Below, in pieces: positions 7,962 to 14,472 of a DNA stretch of 64,000 nt. The DNA is from Deltaproteobacteria bacterium. GTDB lineage: Bacteria > Desulfobacterota > Deferrimicrobia > Deferrimicrobiales > Deferrimicrobiaceae. A program made the position numbers and the translations under genes. Below the pieces are notes generated by a model. The model made no database searches. It had not been told where the DNA came from and saw nothing but the letters and a program-made list of their open reading frames with translations. Location of the stretch: assembly GCA_021815305.1 (NCBI GenBank), contig JAKAHC010000003.1, positions 1 through 64,000 of the forward strand, written 5' to 3'. How positions within the stretch are numbered: position 1 is the stretch's first letter; every line of letters begins with the position of its first letter.

Positions 7962-8918
7962 TCAGAACCCCGCGGCGCGGTTGAGCTCCGCGAGGAGCCG
8001 CTTCTCATCCACGTTGTGCATCAGCGCGCTCTGCTTCACCGATTCCGTCGCCTGGCCCGGGCAGGAGAAGCACCCGTCTCCGTAATATTTCCGGAACACC
8101 TTCTCCGTCTCGGGGTAGACCGCCAGGATGGCGCCGAGGATGTCGTCCGCCCCGATCGTCTCTCCCCTCGTGAGCTTTCCTTTCGCCGACTTCCTCGGAG
8201 TGGGCTTGCCCTCCGCGGACCCGGTGGGTGCGGAGGAGGGAGCGATCGCCGCGGAAAGTTTCGACACCATGGACTCCAGGTCCACGTTGTGCCGCTGGCA
8301 CGCCATCCGAAGCGTGACGGGGATCCGCTTCACCTGCTCCCGGTGCTCGGGGTTTCCCAGGGAGGAGAATCCGTTGCCGACGAAGACCTCCACGGTCTGC
8401 GGCCACCGGGATAGGATCTCGCCCACCCGCATGTCCGGGTCGATCCGCGGCGCCGCCTGCGCCTGGACTTTCTCCTCCGTCCCGTCCTCCGTAACGGCGG
8501 CGGTCGTGGAGGAGGGTTCCTCGTCCGCGTTCGCCGGCTTCGGTTCCAGCAACATCGTCGCCCCGAGGTTTCCCGCGAACATCCCGGCGGAGATCACCGA
8601 AAGGGCGGCGAAGAGGACGAAGCCGGTGGAGGGACGTTCGGGGTAGGTGGCCACCATCCCGATCAGCCCGATGTTGGCGATGAAGAAGTGGACCGGCACC
8701 CAGGAGGGCCACCGCAGCGTGCGCCCGTTGAACCGGGGGAGAATGAAGTACCCCACCCCGTAGATCATCATCGCCATGAAGCCGAGCAGGTTGAAATGGA
8801 CGTGGGCGAACCGCACCCACCCCCCCGTGTCCGCGCTCCCCATCCAGATCCCGAGCAGGGCGGCGGAAAAGAAGTAGAGCAGGGACGCGACCACGAACCC
8901 CTTGGTGTACCGGTCCAT
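7962..8918 (-). CDS. Four-helix membrane protein fused to two DUF1858 domains
   Basis: A 318-residue protein downstream of norB. Residues 8-123 form four membrane helices with conserved histidines (WVRFAHVHFNLLGF, about 35-46), resembling a fragment of the NorB/cbb3 fold. A disordered acidic/Ala linker follows, then two DUF1858 (ScdA/RIC N-terminal-like) domains at about 160-220 and 255-312. The second keeps the Cys pair (GDGCFSCPG, Cys283 and Cys286). The first has Ser-Ser in its place (GNGFSSLGNP). DUF1858 is found in Fe-S repair and hybrid-cluster settings linked to NO stress. The gene has its own TTGAC-N4-GTCAA box (9001-9014). Function is inferred: NO or redox sensing or iron-centre repair at the membrane. 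Confidence 0.75.
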   Translation of the reverse strand: MDRYTKGFVVASLLYFFSAALLGIWMGSADTGGWVRFAHVHFNLLGFMAMMIYGVGYFILPRFNGRTLRWPSWVPVHFFIANIGLIGMVATYPERPSTGFVLFAALSVISAGMFAGNLGATMLLEPKPANADEEPSSTTAAVTEDGTEEKVQAQAAPRIDPDMRVGEILSRWPQTVEVFVGNGFSSLGNPEHREQVKRIPVTLRMACQRHNVDLESMVSKLSAAIAPSSAPTGSAEGKPTPRKSAKGKLTRGETIGADDILGAILAVYPETEKVFRKYYGDGCFSCPGQATESVKQSALMHNVDEKRLLAELNRAAGF

Positions 8919-9000
8919 CGTGTTCTCCCGGAAGTCGGTTTTCGGGACCGGATTCCCCGGCCCTTACGGAGGATTCTCCCCTATCCGGGGGACCGGGGCC

Positions 9001-9014
9001 TTGACGGGCGTCAA
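9001..9014 (-). promoter_or_regulatory. FNR/DNR-like box upstream of the DUF1858 gene
   Basis: TTGACGGGCGTCAA on the plus strand is a perfect TTGAC-N4-GTCAA dyad in the norB/DUF1858 intergenic gap. On the minus strand a GAGAAT hexamer (8973-8978) lies 32 bp centre-to-centre downstream. That is the spacing of a class II FNR-type promoter (site at -41.5). The gene start at 8918 follows. An identical half-site dyad precedes norC. Confidence 0.65.
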
Positions 9015-9058
9015 GATCCCCGATCCCCCGGAGGGACGGCGGGGACGGAGGGGGCTGC

Positions 9059-10384
9059 CTACGCCCGCGCCTTCGGCCGGATCGTCAGCAGGTCGGTGAC
9101 GGTGGTCAGGACCCCCGACAGGAAGACGAGGCCGAGGAAGAACGTCGCGCCCATCCAGAGCCGCATGTACGACTGGGCGGTCATGAACCCCAATCCCAGC
9201 ACGCGCTCGATGTAGCTCTGGAGCACCCCCGCCACGCCGAAGGTCAGCCCCATCAGCATCATCGCGGAGGTCATGATCCAGAAACCGTACTTCCCGCGGG
9301 TATCGTCGTACTCCCGGATCCCCTTGAGGCGCGGCATGGCGTAGTAGAAGGTCATGAGGTTCAGGAGCGCGTAGGCGCCGAAGAAGGCCAGGTGCCCGTG
9401 GGAGGCGGTGACCTGCGACCCGTGGGTGTAGTAGTTGATCTGCGGCAGGGTGTGCAGGAACCCCCACACGCCGGCGCCGATGAAGTGCATCACGGCGCAA
9501 CCGACCGCGTAGGTCCACGTGAGCCGGTTGACGATCGGGTTCTTCCGTTCCTTGATGTGGTTCATCGTGTCGACGAGCATCAGGACGATCGGCAACGGTT
9601 CGAGCGCCGAGAAGATCCCGCCGATCCACAGCCAGTACCTGGGCGCGCCGATCCAGTAATAGTGGTGGCCCGTCCCCGCGATCCCGGTGAAGAGGAACAG
9701 CCCGATCTCCACGTAGAGCCACTTCTCCACCACCTGCCGGTCCACCCCGGTAAGATTCATCAGGACGAAGGCGAAGATCGACGCGGTGACCAGCTCCCAC
9801 GCCCCCTCCACCCAAAGGTGGATCACCCACCACCAGTAGTACCAATCGACGACTTCGTTCCGGTAGAAGGGGATTCCGAACAGGTAGAGGAGGGCGAGGA
9901 AGACCAGCCCGCCCAGCAGCGTTCCCTGGGTGGCGGTCCACCGGCTCGCCCGGACCATCGTCATCCCCACGTTGAACAGGAAGAGGAGGGCGCCGGCGAC
10001 GACGAAGTAGTTCAGGGGAGGCGGGATCTCGAGGAGCGGCCGTCCCTTCGTCCACCCGAGGAAAAAGCCGGCCAGGGCGGTCACCCCGATGGCCAGGAGG
10101 GCGAAAAGCTGCAGGAAGGCAAGCTTCTCCGAGTAGATCTCCGACCCGGTCTCTTCGGGGACGATGTAGTACGTACCGCCCATGAACCCCAACAGCATCC
10201 ACAGGACGAGCAGGTTGGTGTGCATGGCGCGCGCGGTCGCGAACGGGAACACGTCGACCACCGCCTGGGGCACCGTGAAGGTGTAGCTGAAGGCGAGGTA
10301 CAGGCCCAAAAAGATCTGGAGGACGAACAGCGGGAGCGCGGCGGCGAAGTACCAGTAGGCGACCTTCTGGGAACGGTATTCCAT
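9059..10384 (-). CDS. norB: Nitric oxide reductase, catalytic subunit NorB (cNOR type)
   Basis: A 441-residue, 12-helix haem-copper-superfamily enzyme reducing 2 NO to N2O. All expected ligands are visible: His55 and His331 for haem b, His329 for haem b3, and His189, His240 and His241 plus Glu193 for the non-haem iron (WVIHLWVEGAWEL, GTGHHYYW, ASHGHLAFFG). Glu197 and Glu262 correspond to conserved glutamates of cNOR. The size excludes quinol-dependent qNOR, which has an N-terminal extension. An AAGGAGG site precedes ATG 10384, 10 bp after norC. It acts in the cytoplasmic membrane with electrons from NorC. Confidence 0.95.
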   Translation of the reverse strand: MEYRSQKVAYWYFAAALPLFVLQIFLGLYLAFSYTFTVPQAVVDVFPFATARAMHTNLLVLWMLLGFMGGTYYIVPEETGSEIYSEKLAFLQLFALLAIGVTALAGFFLGWTKGRPLLEIPPPLNYFVVAGALLFLFNVGMTMVRASRWTATQGTLLGGLVFLALLYLFGIPFYRNEVVDWYYWWWVIHLWVEGAWELVTASIFAFVLMNLTGVDRQVVEKWLYVEIGLFLFTGIAGTGHHYYWIGAPRYWLWIGGIFSALEPLPIVLMLVDTMNHIKERKNPIVNRLTWTYAVGCAVMHFIGAGVWGFLHTLPQINYYTHGSQVTASHGHLAFFGAYALLNLMTFYYAMPRLKGIREYDDTRGKYGFWIMTSAMMLMGLTFGVAGVLQSYIERVLGLGFMTAQSYMRLWMGATFFLGLVFLSGVLTTVTDLLTIRPKARA

Positions 10385-10394
10385 CGTGTCCTCC

Positions 10395-11099
10395 TTATTT
10401 CTGGGCGGACAGGAACCTTGCGACTTCCTCCAGTTCCCGTCCGGTGAGGTTGTCCTTCTGCGGCGGCATCATCGCCTTCGGGTTGACGGCCTTCGGATCC
10501 GTCACGTACTTCCGGATCTCCTCCGCCGAGAGGCTCGCGCCGATTTTGTCCAGCGCCGGTCCGAAGGTTCCCCCCGTGCCGTGCAGCGAGTGGCAGTTCA
10601 TGCAACCTTTCGTCTGGAAGACGGCCGCGCCCGGGGAAACGCCCACGGATGCCACCATCATCTGCTCTCCGCGGGAGAGCCGCTTCCGGCTGTCCTGCGG
10701 GGGCCAGTCGTTGTTGTTCACGTTTCCCACCCACGTGAAGAACGCGATGAGGTCGGAGATCTCCCCGTCGGAGAGATTCTGTTGCGGCATCTTCCGCCAC
10801 GAATTCGCAAACGCCCGTTCGGGATGCTGCACCCGGAAACGGATGCCGTCCTCCCCGACGCGCTGCACGACGCGCGTGAGGTCGGGAGCGTAGTACCCCC
10901 CGAACCCGAGGATCGTGTGGCAGTCGTTGCAGTTGTGTTTCTGGAACGCCCGTTTCCCGGCCACGACTTCGTCGGACAGCTTGTCCACGTGGGACAGGGC
11001 GGCGATCTGCCGCTGCGTGTCGTAGGTGGCCCAAAGGAACAGGGCCGCCGAGGAGAGTGTGCCGATCAGGAAAATCCAGAAGGCGGTCTTCTTGCTCAT
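10395..11099 (-). CDS. norC: NorC with an extra C-terminal cytochrome c domain (dihaem)
   Basis: Electron-entry subunit of cNOR. Residues 1-145 match a complete NorC: an N-terminal anchor helix (6-24), haem site CNDCH (57-61) followed by the family-typical TILGFGGYYAPDLT, axial Met in MPQQNLSD (104), and NNDWPP. A second cytochrome c domain is fused behind it with haem site CMNCH (166-170) and probable axial Met in PKAMMPP. Usual NorC is about 150 residues with one haem; this one is 234 with two. The AGGGAGGAAACGG leader is a strong ribosome-binding site. It is the first gene of the nor operon, with an FNR/DNR-like box at 11216-11229. Confidence 0.92.
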   Translation of the reverse strand: MSKKTAFWIFLIGTLSSAALFLWATYDTQRQIAALSHVDKLSDEVVAGKRAFQKHNCNDCHTILGFGGYYAPDLTRVVQRVGEDGIRFRVQHPERAFANSWRKMPQQNLSDGEISDLIAFFTWVGNVNNNDWPPQDSRKRLSRGEQMMVASVGVSPGAAVFQTKGCMNCHSLHGTGGTFGPALDKIGASLSAEEIRKYVTDPKAVNPKAMMPPQKDNLTGRELEEVARFLSAQK

Positions 11100-11188
11100 C
11101 CGTTTCCTCCCTGGGGTTCCCGGCGGCCGGGGGACCGCCGACGTCGACGTTGGATGCCGGACCGACGCGCTTCCGCAACCGCGGCACG

Positions 11189-11229
11189 ATCGTACCAGAA
11201 TGGCCCGTGCCCGCCTTGACGCGGGTCAA
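11189..11229 (-). promoter_or_regulatory. FNR/DNR-like promoter of norC
   Basis: The dyad TTGACCCGCGTCAA (minus strand, 11229-11216) is TTGAC-N4-GTCAA. A TACGAT hexamer at 11194-11189 lies 31 bp centre-to-centre downstream, the geometry of a class II FNR/DNR-activated promoter. It sits between the divergent norC and carbonic anhydrase genes, so it could also affect the latter. No Crp/Fnr-family gene is in the window. Confidence 0.65.
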
Positions 11230-11309
11230 GGCCGGAAAAAAACGGAGTTTCCCTCGTCGATACCATATATCATCATGGAAAATCCACGGTTTGACGAGGG
11301 ACCGCCGCC

Positions 11310-11948
11310 ATGCGGAAGCTGATCCAGGGGATCCACCGTTTCCAGAGGCAGTACTGGAGCGCGAACCGGGAGTTGTACCGGAGGCTGGCCGAGCACGGCC
11401 AGTTTCCCGAGGCGCTCTTCATCACCTGCTCCGACTCCCGCGTCGCCCCCCTGGTGATCACCCACGGGGAGCCGGGGGACCTCTTCATCGTCCGGAACAT
11501 CGGGAACTTCGTCCCGCCGTACTCCGAGGGGGCGCCGGACGCCTCCGGGGTCGCGGCCGCGGTGGAGTACGCCGTGGAGCACCTCGAAGTTCGGGACATC
11601 ATCGTGTGCGGCCACTCCGACTGCGGGGCGTTGAAGGCGCTCTACAGGGACCGGTCGAAATTCGCCGGGACGGTCCACTTCTCCCGTTGGCTCGAGCACG
11701 GGGACAGGACGATGGCGGTGGTGGCGGCCAACTACCCGGAACTCACCCGGGAGGAGCGGTACGAGATCACCTCCGAGGAGAACGTCCTCCTCCAGATGGA
11801 AAACCTGCGGACCTACCCCGTGGTCCAGAAGGCGGCGAAGGAGGGACGGCTCCACGTCCACGCCTGGTACTACGAGATCGGGAGCGGCACGGTCTACCGC
11901 TATTCGCCCGAGCGGGAGCAGTTCGAACCGATCCGGGAGGAGGAATAG
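11310..11948 (+). CDS. Beta-class carbonic anhydrase
   Basis: A 212-residue cytoplasmic zinc enzyme interconverting CO2 and bicarbonate. The beta-class signature is complete: CSDSR (Cys40, Asp42, Arg44), the second zinc pair in CGHSDCG (His98 and Cys101 region), and the loop VRNIGNFVPP. Length is normal for the class. It starts about 80 bp from the bidirectional nor regulatory box; the ribosome-binding site is weak (GAGGG). It is probably transcribed with fumC, which begins about 70 bp downstream. Confidence 0.93.
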   Translation: MRKLIQGIHRFQRQYWSANRELYRRLAEHGQFPEALFITCSDSRVAPLVITHGEPGDLFIVRNIGNFVPPYSEGAPDASGVAAAVEYAVEHLEVRDIIVCGHSDCGALKALYRDRSKFAGTVHFSRWLEHGDRTMAVVAANYPELTREERYEITSEENVLLQMENLRTYPVVQKAAKEGRLHVHAWYYEIGSGTVYRYSPEREQFEPIREEE

Positions 11949-12019
11949 CCGCGGCGGTCCGGAACTCCCTTGTGCCGGGGGGAATCCAATCCTGGCGCCG
12001 GGGAAAAAGGGGAATGGAG

Positions 12020-13399
12020 ATGGAATACCGCACGGAAAAAGACTCGATGGGGGAGGTCCGCGTTCCGGCGAAGGCGTATTACGGCGGGCAGTCGCAGCGG
12101 GCGGCGGAGAACCTGCCGGTGAGCGGCGAGCGGATGCCGCTTCCCGTGGTCTACGCCGTCGCGTTGATCAAGGGGCTGGCGGCGGAGGTCAACGCAGGGC
12201 TTGGAATTCTCCCGGCACCCGCGGCGGAGGCGGTTTCGCGCGCCGCCCGGGAGGTGGTCGAGGGGCGGCACGACGACCAGTTCATCGTCGGGGTCTTCCA
12301 GACCGGCTCCGGCACCTCGACGAACATGAACGTGAACGAGGTTCTGGCGAACCGGGCGAACGAGCTCCTGGGGAAGCCGCTGGGGGGAAACGACCCGGTC
12401 CACCCGAACGACCACGTCAACCGGTGCCAGTCCAGCAACGACGTCATCCCCTCCGCGATCCGGATCGCGGCGCGCCGCATCCTGTCGGAACGGCTGGTCC
12501 CGGCGCTCGAGGGCCTGCGGGACGCCCTCGATGCGAAAGCCGCGGAATTTTCCGACGTCCTGAAGATCGGCAGGACTCACCTGCAGGATGCCGTTCCCGT
12601 CACGCTGGGGCAGGAATTCTCCGGCTACGCCTGCCAGGTCGGCCACGGGATCCGCCGGATCCGGGGGGTCTTCCCGGAGCTGGAGGAGCTGCCGCTCGGG
12701 GGCACCGCGGTGGGGACGGGTCTCAACGCGCACCCGGAGTTCGCGCTGCGGACGATCGCGGAGATCGGCCGCTCGACGGGGATCCCGTTCCGCGCCGCGA
12801 AGAACCGTTTCGCGGAGATGGGAGGACAGGACCCCCTGGTGGCGGCGAGCGGTGCGATGAAAGGGGTCGCCGCCTCGCTGATGAAGATCGCAAACGACCT
12901 GCGCCTGATGTCCTCGGGGCCGCGCTGCGGCATCGGGGAGATCGGCCTCCCGTCGCTGCAGCCGGGATCCTCCATCATGCCGGGGAAGGAGAACCCGGTG
13001 GTCCTCGAGGCGGCGATCCAGGTGGCGGCGCAGGTGATCGGAAACGACGTGGTCGTGACGCTGGGGGGGTCTCTGGGGATCCTCGAGCTGAACGTGATGC
13101 TCCCGGTGATGGCGCGCAACCTGCTCGAATCGGCCGCCCTTCTCTCCTCCTCCGCGTCCCTGATGGCGGGGAAATGCGTGAAGGGGATCGCGCCGGACCG
13201 GAAGCGATGCGCGGAATTGGTCGAACGGAGCCTCGCCATGGTCACGCCCCTGGCGGTGAGGATCGGATATGACCGGGCTGCGGAGCTCGCGCACGAGGCG
13301 TACCGCACGGGGAAGACGATCCGCGAGCTGCTGTCGGAAAAGGAGATTCTCCCCGCGGACGAGATCGCGAAACTCCTCGACCCGCAGACGATGATCTGA
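12020..13399 (+). CDS. fumC: Class II fumarate hydratase
   Basis: A 459-residue fumarase C (fumarate + H2O to L-malate), iron-independent and tetrameric, of the TCA cycle. The superfamily signature GSSIMPGKENP is intact, as are the active-site regions GSGTSTNMNVNEV and GRTHLQDA. ATG 12020 (MEYRTEKDSMGEV) is preferred over ATG 12014 because AAGGGGAA lies 7 nt ahead of it and the N-terminus then aligns with family members. Aspartase is an alternative of the same fold, but the motif text fits fumarase better. Confidence 0.93.
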   Translation: MEYRTEKDSMGEVRVPAKAYYGGQSQRAAENLPVSGERMPLPVVYAVALIKGLAAEVNAGLGILPAPAAEAVSRAAREVVEGRHDDQFIVGVFQTGSGTSTNMNVNEVLANRANELLGKPLGGNDPVHPNDHVNRCQSSNDVIPSAIRIAARRILSERLVPALEGLRDALDAKAAEFSDVLKIGRTHLQDAVPVTLGQEFSGYACQVGHGIRRIRGVFPELEELPLGGTAVGTGLNAHPEFALRTIAEIGRSTGIPFRAAKNRFAEMGGQDPLVAASGAMKGVAASLMKIANDLRLMSSGPRCGIGEIGLPSLQPGSSIMPGKENPVVLEAAIQVAAQVIGNDVVVTLGGSLGILELNVMLPVMARNLLESAALLSSSASLMAGKCVKGIAPDRKRCAELVERSLAMVTPLAVRIGYDRAAELAHEAYRTGKTIRELLSEKEILPADEIAKLLDPQTMI

Positions 13400-13401
13400 C
13401 G

Positions 13402-14454
13402 ATGGACACGGTTACGCACGGGCTGACCGGCTTGCTTATCGCGCGGGCGCTGCCGGAAGAGTGGAAAAGCGGCCATCCGAAAACGGCGACCGCCGCCGTT
13501 GTCCTGGGGTCGGTCCTCCCCGATGCCGACAACGTGGCGACGTTGCTGGGAAGCGAGCTGTACCTTCGCATCCACAGGGGGTTGTCCCACTCGCTCCTGG
13601 GGATCTCGTTCTCCTCCCTGGTCGTCGCGCTCCTGTTCTCCCGCTACGGGAAATGGAAGGACGGGAAACGGCTGTATCTCCTTGTGTCGCTTGGCCAGCT
13701 CTCGCACGTGGCCCTGGACCTGCTGAACTCCTACGGGACGCAGATCCTCCAGCCGTTCTCCGACGCCCGGCTTGCGATGGACCTCCTGTTCATCGTGGAT
13801 CTGGCCTTCACGGGGATCGTTTTGGCGGGGATCGTCCTGTCGCGGCGCAATCCGTTCCGCGCCCGCGCCGCGCTGGCCGGGCTGGCCGCCTACGTCGGCG
13901 TCGCCGCGATCTTCCACGCGGGGGCGGTGGATGCGGTGCGCGATGCGGCGCGACGCGCCGGCGTGCCGGTGGTCTCCGCGCAGGCTCTCCCGAGGCTCCC
14001 GTACCTGGAACTTCCCTCGCCGGACCGGCTTGCCTTCGCCCCTCCCGCGGCGGCGGGGACGGGAAGGGCGATGGGCGGGACCGCGGAAGGCGGAGGGAAG
14101 CCGTTCGCGATCCCGTTCCCGGCGGGTCCCTTCTCCTGGAACGGGTTCATCGACGACGGGAAAACGTATCTGCGCGCCGAGGTCGATCCCCTGACGGGTT
14201 CGGTGAAGTGGCGGCAGAGGGCGTTGCGCGGGTCGGACCTTCCGCAGGTCCGCGCCTTGCGGGGGATGGCCGACGTGGAAACGTACCTGTGGTTCGCGAG
14301 GTTCCCCGCCGTGCAGGTCGCATCGTCCGGGGGGAAGACGGTGCTGACCTTTTTCGATCTGCGGTTCGGCGGGCTGACGGCAGGGCGCCGCCCGTTCCTT
14401 CTCCGGGTGATCGAGGCGCCCGGAGCTCCCCCGCGCGCCCAGTGGAGGATGTGA
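13402..14454 (+). CDS. YdjM-type membrane-bound metal-dependent hydrolase
   Basis: A 350-residue membrane protein of the LexA-binding/YdjM hydrolase family (PF04307). The N-terminal half holds the family histidine/aspartate sites (MDTVTHGLTGLL, GSVLPDADN, RGLSHSLLG, QLSHVALDLLNSYG) and four to five helices. The C-terminal 150 residues are soluble and of unclear role. The substrate is unknown for the family. It begins 2 bp after the fumC stop, so it is probably co-transcribed, and converges on the signalling operon. Confidence 0.85.
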   Translation: MDTVTHGLTGLLIARALPEEWKSGHPKTATAAVVLGSVLPDADNVATLLGSELYLRIHRGLSHSLLGISFSSLVVALLFSRYGKWKDGKRLYLLVSLGQLSHVALDLLNSYGTQILQPFSDARLAMDLLFIVDLAFTGIVLAGIVLSRRNPFRARAALAGLAAYVGVAAIFHAGAVDAVRDAARRAGVPVVSAQALPRLPYLELPSPDRLAFAPPAAAGTGRAMGGTAEGGGKPFAIPFPAGPFSWNGFIDDGKTYLRAEVDPLTGSVKWRQRALRGSDLPQVRALRGMADVETYLWFARFPAVQVASSGGKTVLTFFDLRFGGLTAGRRPFLLRVIEAPGAPPRAQWRM

Positions 14455-14471
14455 GGGGGGCATTGCCCCCC
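14455..14471. terminator. Hairpin between convergent genes
   Basis: GGGGGGC-ATT-GCCCCCC forms a 7-bp perfect stem exactly between the stop codons of two converging genes (14454 and 14473). It extends further with one bulge (GTGA/TTCAC). There is no T-run on either side, so its terminator strength is uncertain. It is well placed to end both transcripts. Confidence 0.55.
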
Positions 14472-14472
14472 T

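Noticed and set aside
14455-14471. Treating the convergent hairpin as a proven rho-independent terminator
   Set aside because: There is no T-run on either strand, so it is reported only as a probable terminator.
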